Below are positions 9,557 to 15,549 of a stretch of DNA of 17,544 nucleotides, one piece after another. The stretch spans positions 1 to 17,544 of the forward strand of contig DAOVQB010000087.1 in NCBI GenBank assembly GCA_030628905.1, given 5' to 3'. The notes under the pieces were generated by a model. The model did no database searches and was not told where the DNA came from. It saw nothing but the letters and a program-made list of their open reading frames with translations. Each line of letters begins with the position of its first letter. The stretch's first letter is position 1. Origin of the DNA: DAOVQB01 sp023128935. Its GTDB lineage: Bacteria; Eisenbacteria; RBG-16-71-46; CAIMUX01; WJJG01. Made by a program: the position numbers and the translations under genes.

Positions 9557-9626
9557 TACGCCTCCTGCACCTTCGCGCGCACCATCCGCCTTACGCCTCC
9601 TGGACCTTCGCCCGCACCGCCCGCCA
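9557..9626 (-). repeat. 35-bp tandem duplication at the molybdopterin-family / Fe-S gene junction
   Basis: Bases 9557-9591 and 9592-9626 are tandem copies differing at 5 of 35 positions. In the minus-strand sense, one copy encodes the last residues (RAVRAKVQEA, stop) of the molybdopterin-family gene. The second, in the intergenic space, would read RMVRAKVQEA, stop, and carries the GGAGG that serves as ribosome binding site for the Fe-S gene. Confidence 0.85.
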
Positions 9627-11861
9627 GGGGTGACTGCCATCCAGACAGCAGATCTCCAGCACGTCCCCGCCCACTGATGGATCCGCATCACCAAAAGCGT
9701 CGTTAGATGGACCCGCAGCAATGTGGATCACGCCGGGCATGACAGCGGCATTGAACTGGATCTTAACAGTCAGAGAACCGGAGCTTGTTTCGACAGTCAC
9801 TTCCGCACCGTCCTTCACCCCCAATGCGCGTCCCGTCTCCGTGTTGATGGCAGCGCATCGGGCTGGTGCTCTTAGGTCGGATTCCCGATATAGCTTGGCC
9901 ATCACAGGGGGCAGCGGCCCATCGCCCACGGCAGCTCGCCACCCGAATGGCATGAGAACGAGCGGATAGGCCTTATCGCCACCGGCAGGACTCAAGCGGC
10001 CAGAACCGATGGCCAGCAACCGCCGATAGCCTTCCCCGGAGTTGCCCAGGAAGCGGAAGCGCGGAACAGGCGGGACAACTCCCTGCTGGTCAACCCAGCA
10101 ATCTCCCTTAGTCAACCCGTCCCAAAGCTGGCCCGGCAACAGGAGATTTCGTACCGCCACCCTCTCCCCGGTAGCGCTCCGGAAGAGCTCACCCCGCCCT
10201 ACCCACTGGATCGCCTCTACACGGCGGCGAAGAATTCCATTTAGGTGCGAACCCTCCAGGGCAGAAGCCTTCACCGCCAGGGGGCTCGACATTCCAATCA
10301 TCCCGGCCAATCGAAACACTAGCTCGGCAGGTTCCATGGTCCCGGCGGGCGCAGGAAGTATGGGGACAGAAAGGCCAAGGGATGAGACCGGGGAATCGAA
10401 CGGTGCCGGCACATCCTCAAGCCGTTCCATGGAAGCCGGCGCAGGCAGGATCAAATCGGCTCTGAGAGCTGACCCGGCGCGGAAAGGCGACAAGTTCACC
10501 ACGCGCGCTCCCACCGCGAGTTTCCTCTCAACGACAGCCCAGGGGAGCGCGCATCCCGAGCCCGGGCCATCCACAATCAGAAGATGGATGGAGCGGTCGG
10601 GCACCTGGCTCACATCTCGGCAGGGAGCCAGCGGTAGTCCCTCGATGCCGCCGGGACGGTCGCTCTGCCGCGCGGCCGGTTCAAGTGCTCGCGGCAGGAA
10701 TCCACCCTTCTGGCCAAGATTCCCCACCAGGAGGTTCAGGCCCCAAATGGCCAGTTCCTCCTCGTAGCCCAGTGAGCCACCGCCGGGATCCACACCGGGA
10801 ATGGCGATGGCGGGACGATCCTCCGCGAACCTCCGGGCAGTTTCCCGAATCATGTCGGGGGGCAGTCCGGTGATCACGGCTGTACGCTCGGGAGTGAAGT
10901 GGCTGATCAGCCGGCGGTAGCTGGGTCCCCCGTCTGCCGAGAAGTCGATGGCCTTCTCGGCTATGAATTGCTCACTGTATAACCTCTCGGCGACGATGAC
11001 ATGGCCCAGACTCAGAGCTAGAGCAGCCTCCGTTCCGGGCTTAATCCTCAGCCACTGATCGGCACGCAGGGCCGTCCGAGAGGGCCGTGTCTCGATCTGG
11101 ATCAGCAGTGGATGGTGGTCCCGGGATTGGAATACTCCACCTGGGGCTCGAGTCATCGCGCCCGGGATGAGATGCGCTATGCGCCCCGGTGCGCCCCACC
11201 CGTCCAGTACGGGCGCACCGAAACTCAATAGCGTTTGCACGCCTTCGAGATCGATCCCCAGCGGACCGTAGGGCTCAGTCAGCATCTCACCCAGGACAGT
11301 CGTGGATGCCTCTTGTGAAGGCCCTACAAGGTATGCCCCGCAGCCCAGGGCGGCCAGGAATCGGCGGTAGAGCAAGGAAAGCTCGCGCCCGGGCCTGGCG
11401 TCCAGGACAGCTACGGCGCCCTCGCCGCCCGTCGCTCTGGCCTCCGCCAGCCACGCCGCGATCTGAGTGACAGCTTCATTTCGTGAAAGAGCAGCGGGGC
11501 CGCCTTTCCCCGCACGCATCTGAGGACTCGTCAGGCGCGCGGGATGATAGCGAAGATGATGACCAGCCAGACCCAGAGGACAGAGGTGCCCGCAGCTGAT
11601 GGGGTGGCCGCGTACGCCGGAGAGGCCAAAGGCCTCATCGCCCACACAGCGAACGCGCAGGCCACAGCCCGCGGGACACAGGGTGCAATGCGTGTAGTGT
11701 ACGCTGATCTCGCCCCGTGGCAGCCGAGGGAGCCAAGACCAGTTCTGAGTCCAGATAGCGGCATCGTCGAGCAGTTTCCAAGGCAGCGGGGAAAGGGTGG
11801 TCCCCACAACTCCACCCCCGAGAAATTTTAGGAAGTCACGGCGGTTTACGAATTTGCCCAT
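9591..11861 (-). CDS. Tat-exported molybdopterin-oxidoreductase-family subunit (QrcB-like)
   Basis: 756-residue DMSO-reductase-superfamily protein. The N-terminus carries a Tat motif (NRRDFLKFLGG, residues 6-16), placing it on the outer face of the membrane. A [4Fe-4S] motif follows: Cys59-x2-Cys62-x3-Cys66 and Cys94 in GHLCPLG. The body has the expected family segments, for example DQWLRIKPGTEAALALSLGHVI and the C-terminal domain INTETGRALGVKDGAEV. No Cys is visible where many catalytic members have their Mo ligand (around VGPSQEASTT, about 169-178). The usual Lys/Arg after the last cluster cysteine (CxKG/CxRG) is Leu. Both fit a non-catalytic electron-transfer subunit such as QrcB or ActB. 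The gene follows the cytochrome stop by 12 nt. Substrate turnover cannot be excluded from sequence alone. Confidence 0.92.
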   Translation of the reverse strand: MGKFVNRRDFLKFLGGGVVGTTLSPLPWKLLDDAAIWTQNWSWLPRLPRGEISVHYTHCTLCPAGCGLRVRCVGDEAFGLSGVRGHPISCGHLCPLGLAGHHLRYHPARLTSPQMRAGKGGPAALSRNEAVTQIAAWLAEARATGGEGAVAVLDARPGRELSLLYRRFLAALGCGAYLVGPSQEASTTVLGEMLTEPYGPLGIDLEGVQTLLSFGAPVLDGWGAPGRIAHLIPGAMTRAPGGVFQSRDHHPLLIQIETRPSRTALRADQWLRIKPGTEAALALSLGHVIVAERLYSEQFIAEKAIDFSADGGPSYRRLISHFTPERTAVITGLPPDMIRETARRFAEDRPAIAIPGVDPGGGSLGYEEELAIWGLNLLVGNLGQKGGFLPRALEPAARQSDRPGGIEGLPLAPCRDVSQVPDRSIHLLIVDGPGSGCALPWAVVERKLAVGARVVNLSPFRAGSALRADLILPAPASMERLEDVPAPFDSPVSSLGLSVPILPAPAGTMEPAELVFRLAGMIGMSSPLAVKASALEGSHLNGILRRRVEAIQWVGRGELFRSATGERVAVRNLLLPGQLWDGLTKGDCWVDQQGVVPPVPRFRFLGNSGEGYRRLLAIGSGRLSPAGGDKAYPLVLMPFGWRAAVGDGPLPPVMAKLYRESDLRAPARCAAINTETGRALGVKDGAEVTVETSSGSLTVKIQFNAAVMPGVIHIAAGPSNDAFGDADPSVGGDVLEICCLDGSHPWRAVRAKVQEA

Positions 11862-11873
11862 GGATGCGCTCTT

Positions 11874-12464
11874 TCACTTATGACAGTCTAGGCAACTCTC
11901 CACAACGCCGCGTTCCCGATGGCAGGCGGAGCAGTCGGACATCTTCATACCTTCCCACGGCTTCGTAGCGATGCCAGAAATGCTTGGGCCCCAAATATCG
12001 CGGCTGTAGCCGCTGATGCGGTTCCTCTGGAGTGGGCGGAGACTCTCCGTCTTGCCATGCGGCCCGTGACAACGCTCGCAGGGCAGCTCGGCCCCCACGA
12101 TGTGCTGCGCGTGCGGGAAATGCGCGTTGTCCGGTTGCCTAGAGTAGACCAGCCAGGGAATCTCACGGCCTAGTGCGATATACTCCTCCACCAGACGCAT
12201 CTCATCGTCGGAGTCGCCCAAGGGTTCCTCGTGGCAGGGAGCGCAGATCTCAACAGAAGGAATTCCGCGGAAGCGTCCGCTCTCGTCAAAGGCGTGACAA
12301 TCCTCGCAGGCCATCCCCACCGCATCGCCGCTGTGCAGGGCATGGCTGAACTGAAGCGGCTGGTCCTCGCGCTCGTAGAGAGCGGCGGGCAATCCGAACC
12401 AACCGATCACCAGCGCTATGGCCAGCCCGGCCAGGAACATCCATCTCCCACGTCGTCCAGTCAC
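11874..12464 (-). CDS. Membrane-anchored pentaheme cytochrome c (QrcA/ActA-like)
   Basis: 196-residue periplasmic cytochrome held by an uncleaved N-terminal helix (about 9-29). Five CXXCH heme sites are present: Cys53-His57, Cys74-His78, Cys129-His133, Cys178-His182 and Cys191-His195, with extra His residues (HALH, HFPHAQH) likely to be axial ligands. I chose the GTG at 12464 because it gives a positive n-region (TGRRGRW) before the hydrophobic helix. The ATG at 12440 with GGGAG upstream is a real alternative and would lose that charge. The frame open to 12590 overlaps the preceding gene and is not credible. Desulfovibrio QrcA has six hemes and ActA five, so the count is nearer ActA. It should exchange electrons between the complex and soluble periplasmic cytochromes. 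Confidence 0.88.
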   Translation of the reverse strand: MTGRRGRWMFLAGLAIALVIGWFGLPAALYEREDQPLQFSHALHSGDAVGMACEDCHAFDESGRFRGIPSVEICAPCHEEPLGDSDDEMRLVEEYIALGREIPWLVYSRQPDNAHFPHAQHIVGAELPCERCHGPHGKTESLRPLQRNRISGYSRDIWGPSISGIATKPWEGMKMSDCSACHRERGVVESCLDCHK

Positions 12465-12477
12465 AATGCGGACCAGT

Positions 12478-13428
12478 CTAACCGACGCGAGAGACAAAGA
12501 ACAAGTTGAAGAGCGTGAGCAGTTCCTCGTGATTGAGGTATTGCGCCAGCTCGCTGCTGAAACATCCCCCGTCCGCCACCAGTTTTTCACCCTGATGACA
12601 GCGCTGTGTCAGCAGCCCGTGGACAAACTCCGTCATCCGCTCGGCCTCCTCCCGCATCCAAGCCGCCGCGCTCTCCCCTCGCAGCAGTCGGGATTGCGGC
12701 TCGTTAATGGAGGTCTCACGGCCATTCTCTGAAGCTGTGCCCTCGAAAAGCCATCCAGCGCCATAGGGGTCCTCAACCAGTCTCTCAGGTTTGGATCGCA
12801 GCAGCGTGTTGCACTGCGTGATATTCATGCGCAACGGAAATGTCAGGAGCAGATCCACTCCGCCTACCCTCAGAACGACTGCTGGTCTGTGGAAGCCCTT
12901 CTCGGACACGAAGCTCTCACGCTCCACGGCCCCCAGAACCCTGGTTAGGAAGGCATCCACGCCCACATGACAGCTTCCGTCTTCGCTCACATCGAGCCAC
13001 ATGTGATTGCGCGCATAGGCAAGTCTTTCGGGAAGAGGAATCGCTTGTGCGGCAGGGTCCGCTGGGCGTTTGGATGCCCCGTCGCTCCGCCTCTCGGGGC
13101 ACTCGGGGTGGGATCGCTGGAGGTAGAGCTGGCAGTAGCGGTGCGCGTCACTATTGCAGCGGGACAGGAGATCGTCGTTATAGGGAATGAACTTCGTCGG
13201 TGAGATCGCGGTGCAGTGCTGGACGAGCGACTCGCGAAAGAATGGACATCTGGGCGCGGGCGGACCCGGATGAGCCTGAAGCTGTGCCTTGGCAGCCGGG
13301 CAATTCACGTAGGCCGGAGAGGAGCATTTCTGCTCATCCTCCTGAATCACGGATCGCGGGATCATCTTGCGGAATGGCGATGCCTCGCACGATCCGACCG
13401 TGGTCTCTCTGAGGAACGGACACTTCAT
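12478..13428 (-). CDS. Tandem cysteine-repeat protein with GcvH-like domain
   Basis: 316 residues, no signal peptide. The ATG at 13428 is preceded by GGAGG with a 6-nt spacer, better than the GTG at 13446. The N-terminus holds two copies of a roughly 40-residue module (about 3-44 and 61-100), each CPF(L/F)RE-x-x-V-x2-C-x-A...SP...IP. Cysteines are at 3/14/35/43 and 61/72/91/99, the same C-x10-C-x18-20-C-x7-C spacing. Each module probably binds a metal or Fe-S cluster. Residues about 133-230 look like an H-protein domain (RLAYARNHMWLDVSEDG, HVGVDAFLTRVLG, MNITQCNTLL, DPYGAGWLFEG). The position equivalent to lipoyl-lysine, eight before Pro198, is Gly190. A helical tail follows. The gene ends 14 nt before the cytochrome start. 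Function unknown; an assembly or electron-transfer role is inference. Confidence 0.83.
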   Translation of the reverse strand: MKCPFLRETTVGSCEASPFRKMIPRSVIQEDEQKCSSPAYVNCPAAKAQLQAHPGPPAPRCPFFRESLVQHCTAISPTKFIPYNDDLLSRCNSDAHRYCQLYLQRSHPECPERRSDGASKRPADPAAQAIPLPERLAYARNHMWLDVSEDGSCHVGVDAFLTRVLGAVERESFVSEKGFHRPAVVLRVGGVDLLLTFPLRMNITQCNTLLRSKPERLVEDPYGAGWLFEGTASENGRETSINEPQSRLLRGESAAAWMREEAERMTEFVHGLLTQRCHQGEKLVADGGCFSSELAQYLNHEELLTLFNLFFVSRVG

Positions 13429-13466
13429 GGCCGACCTCCACTCCACAGGGGGTTGATCGCGAGGGC

Positions 13467-13718
13467 CTACTTGTCCATCTTCTCGTCTGGCTTCTCGCTC
13501 AGTGGCTGCCCGCCATCGGCCATCGTAGTACCCAGTTCAGGCACCGATAGGATGTGAGGATCCAGATCGACAATGGCCGCGCTGTGCTTCTTGGCCCGTG
13601 CCCGCACTTCCTTTGCCACCGCGCCCAGGATGAGCACGAGGCTAGTCAAGCAGACGAGCCCAAGAGCGGCATTCGTCACATTGAGCCAGAAGGTCTGAGG
13701 GTCCGCCCAGTTGAGCAT
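13467..13718 (-). CDS. Small one-TM membrane protein opening the respiratory operon
   Basis: 83-residue protein. The ATG at 13718 has GGAGG upstream with a 6-nt spacer. A short amphipathic start (MLNWADPQTFWLNVTN) leads into one hydrophobic helix (about 16-36), then a basic stretch (KEVRARAKKH) that puts the tail in the cytoplasm, and a polar, acidic C-terminal tail. It is first in the operon, 38 nt ahead of the Cys-repeat gene and 87 nt downstream of the predicted sigma-54 transcript start. It may be an accessory or assembly subunit of the complex; no enzymatic motif is visible. Confidence 0.78.
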   Translation of the reverse strand: MLNWADPQTFWLNVTNAALGLVCLTSLVLILGAVAKEVRARAKKHSAAIVDLDPHILSVPELGTTMADGGQPLSEKPDEKMDK

Positions 13719-13738
13719 CTTGCACCTCCAACACTTGC

Positions 13739-13776
13739 TCTGTTTGCCTGCCTATCATCTGTTTGCCTGGCTATCA
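13739..13776 (-). repeat. 19-bp tandem repeat in the predicted 5' leader of the respiratory operon
   Basis: Bases 13739-13757 and 13758-13776 are adjacent copies with 18 of 19 identical positions. In the transcript sense the unit is TGATAGSCAGGCAAACAGA. It lies between the predicted transcript start (about 13805) and the GGAGG before the ATG at 13718, so it would be in the mRNA leader. It could be an RNA- or DNA-binding site, or a replication-slippage product. Confidence 0.75.
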
Positions 13777-13816
13777 AGGGATCACCCAGTGGGGTCATCT
13801 CCAGATCATTGGAGAC

Positions 13817-13831
13817 GCAAGGCCTGTGCCA
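13817..13831 (-). promoter_or_regulatory. Sigma-54 (-24/-12) promoter of the respiratory operon
   Basis: On the minus strand the sequence reads TGGCAC-AGGCC-TTGC, with the -24 element at 13831-13826 and the -12 element at 13820-13817. It matches the RpoN consensus TGGCAC-N5-TTGC at every fixed base, with the correct 5-nt spacer. The predicted start is near 13805, giving an 87-nt leader to the ATG at 13718. An NtrC-type activator is encoded at the other end of the operon's locus. Confidence 0.88.
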
Positions 13832-13929
13832 CATGGGGATCAGGCGGCCTTGGGACGCACAATATCCTCACTGAAAAGGGATTAGGGGGTGGAGCCCGCT
13901 GTTGTCGCAAGGCTCCTCTCCAGGCACCC

Positions 13930-13948
13930 GTGTCGGATTTCCCTGCAT
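13930..13948. promoter_or_regulatory. Candidate enhancer site 1 for the NtrC-type regulator
   Basis: GTGTCGG-ATTTC-CCTGCAT, a 19-bp imperfect palindrome whose centre (13939) is about 134 bp upstream of the predicted sigma-54 start. It shares its half-sites and 5-nt spacer with the copy at 13951-13969. Assignment to the neighbouring regulator rests on position and form. Confidence 0.62.
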
Positions 13949-13950
13949 AG

Positions 13951-13969
13951 GTGTCGGCTTCTCCTACAC
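13951..13969. promoter_or_regulatory. Candidate enhancer site 2 for the NtrC-type regulator
   Basis: GTGTCGG-CTTCT-CCTACAC, the better palindrome of the pair (6 of 7 half-site positions complementary). It lies 21 bp, or two helical turns, from site 1, so both sites face the same side of the DNA. The centre is about 155 bp upstream of the predicted start, within the usual range for sigma-54 activators. Confidence 0.65.
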
Positions 13970-14177
13970 GGCTCGGTCCCTCGGGCTACTCGCGCCATCA
14001 CTGCTCCGGCCGGGGTGCGATACATCTGCATGGTTGCCTACCGCCAGGTTTCCAAGCCACCGGGTCGCTCAAGTATGGAACGGCTAGCTGCCAGCCGACT
14101 ACTTCAACGTACGCCTGGCAATGAGCGAATCCGCCTCTGACGATTGCCCGCCCCGGGTTGCCTAGCGCGGAGACATC

Positions 14178-14582
14178 ATGTTCATTGAAGACGATAGCGC
14201 ATTCGATAGAATTCACAGGGTCGTAGAGGCCAGAAATCAGTTCTTGAAGGAGCACCCCGAGTTGCAGCCCCTTCAGGATGAGATCAACCTGCTTCTGCAG
14301 AAGATGGGCAGCAGCGAGAACCGTATGGCCGTGCTGGATTCCATGATGAGGGAGCGGGTCCTCGAGCTGAAGCGCCATCTCGCGGAGCTAGCCCGTCGCC
14401 TTGACGAATCACGCGACAAACACCAGGGGTTCGCCGGATCAGAGCCTTCCCGGGGTTCCGACGCCCCGGGCGACGGGGCCGTATTCCGGTTCCCCTCCGA
14501 TAACGATTCCGCGGAGGCTGAGACGGGGGAGGATCATCCGGAGGAAACTGAGGACGAACCCGGCGGAGGAGACGATGCCTAG
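14178..14582 (+). CDS. Small helical protein with acidic disordered tail, function unknown
   Basis: 134 residues, ATG at 14178 with GGAG 5 nt upstream. Residues about 1-78 are predicted helical and heptad-like (FLKEHPELQPLQDEINLLLQKM, then MRERVLELKRHLAELARRL). The remainder is low-complexity, rich in Gly, Asp, Glu and Pro, ending EETEDEPGGGDDA, and probably disordered. There is no signal peptide, membrane segment or cysteine. It is divergent from the respiratory operon and tail-to-tail with the outer-membrane gene, 24 nt apart. I do not recognise the family. Confidence 0.72.
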   Translation: MFIEDDSAFDRIHRVVEARNQFLKEHPELQPLQDEINLLLQKMGSSENRMAVLDSMMRERVLELKRHLAELARRLDESRDKHQGFAGSEPSRGSDAPGDGAVFRFPSDNDSAEAETGEDHPEETEDEPGGGDDA

Positions 14583-14606
14583 TGAGAAGTACTCGTCCAT
14601 AGATTC

Positions 14607-15314
14607 CTACCACCACTCAAACCACCAGCGCAGGCCCAGGGTCAGAAGCAGATGGCGCCCCTCGACTGAATAGGCGTAGCTGGGCTGAAGGAACTCGCTC
14701 GTCCCACTGTCAGATGCCGGCCTGTAGCTCACTTCCGTGTCCATCAGCACCGAGGTCAAGCCCATCTCCACTAGGAAATCGGACGTCAGCTCCAGATTCG
14801 CCCCCAGCGTTGCCTCGAGTACGAGCGGATGGTTCTCAGAAATGCTAACCTCCAGGCCCTCACGCTCATAGCTCTCCCACTGGGAACTGCGCGACGAGGA
14901 CAGAAAGCGAGTCCAAGCAACCCCCACCCCACCGGCGACGAAACCCCGCAACCGGCCTGTCAAACCGGGGCAGTAATAGCCGATCTGAACGACCACGGGG
15001 AACAGATCCATCGTTCCCAGTTGCTCGTCCTCCTCTAGTGGAACCCGGAGCAGATGAGCCCGCACGCCAACCGTCAGGCGAGAGCGGAAGGACCAGGCCA
15101 GGTCCGCATACCATGCGGCCGAGCTGTAGCGCCCTATCCCCGATGCCTGGGGAGCGCCGCTTACATGCTCCTCGTGGAACAACCCTCCGATCCCGCTCCC
15201 CATCCCAGCGCTGAATAGAGGCAGGTCGGCCGCAGCGGGCGGGGCAAACAGACAGGCAAGCAGCAGCCAGCCAATGGCAGCCGTAAGGTCACGTAGGAGA
15301 TCCCTCATGCGCAT
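14607..15314 (-). CDS. Outer-membrane beta-barrel protein
   Basis: 235-residue exported protein. An N-terminal signal peptide (RDLTAAIGWLLLACLFAPPAAA) ends at an Ala-rich cleavage site near residue 29. The rest has alternating polar/hydrophobic strands with Gly and aromatic residues (FRSRLTVGVRAHLLRV, RLRGFVAGGVGVAWTRF, HLLLTLGLRWWFEWW) and ends in an aromatic residue, as BAM-dependent barrels do. The size suits an 8-stranded OmpW/OmpX-like barrel, but the subfamily is not certain. ATG at 15314 or 15308 is possible; neither has a clear ribosome binding site. It may be a single-gene unit, divergent from the propeller gene. Confidence 0.78.
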   Translation of the reverse strand: MRMRDLLRDLTAAIGWLLLACLFAPPAAADLPLFSAGMGSGIGGLFHEEHVSGAPQASGIGRYSSAAWYADLAWSFRSRLTVGVRAHLLRVPLEEDEQLGTMDLFPVVVQIGYYCPGLTGRLRGFVAGGVGVAWTRFLSSSRSSQWESYEREGLEVSISENHPLVLEATLGANLELTSDFLVEMGLTSVLMDTEVSYRPASDSGTSEFLQPSYAYSVEGRHLLLTLGLRWWFEWW

Positions 15315-15549
15315 GTCAGCATGCTAGGGGCTGGACCCTCCCAGCGTCAATGCCCTGGAACCGCGGGCGATTCGGTGTTCCCGCGAAGAGGCTCGCACTT
15401 CCCGCCCAAGTCCGGATCTGGTATGCTCATTCGTGCGGAGAGGCACGTGTTGGCCTCCCGGTTAGCACGCGCATTCCCGGTCGCGACCACATGTCGGTTC
15501 CGTTGAGATATGACCCTCGGCGTGACCCTCAGCAAAGGAGGCCAGGAAA

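Larger units (their letters stand above)
13719..14177. other. 459-bp divergent control region
   Basis: No credible coding sequence lies between the respiratory operon (minus strand) and the small plus-strand gene at 14178. From left to right it holds the operon's ribosome binding site, a 19-bp tandem repeat, a sigma-54 promoter and two tandem palindromic candidate activator sites. A 17-nt hairpin (CGGCT-N7-AGCCG, 14081-14097) lies closer to the plus-strand gene. I could not identify a sigma-70 promoter for the plus-strand gene. Confidence 0.75.

Noticed and set aside
10042..10767. 241-residue plus-strand frame inside the molybdopterin-family gene
   Set aside because: It is antisense to a conserved gene; its Arg/Pro/Ser-rich composition is typical of a shadow frame.
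14081..14097. CGGCT-N7-AGCCG hairpin as a terminator
   Set aside because: It is a short stem with no U-tract, and no gene ends next to it on either strand.
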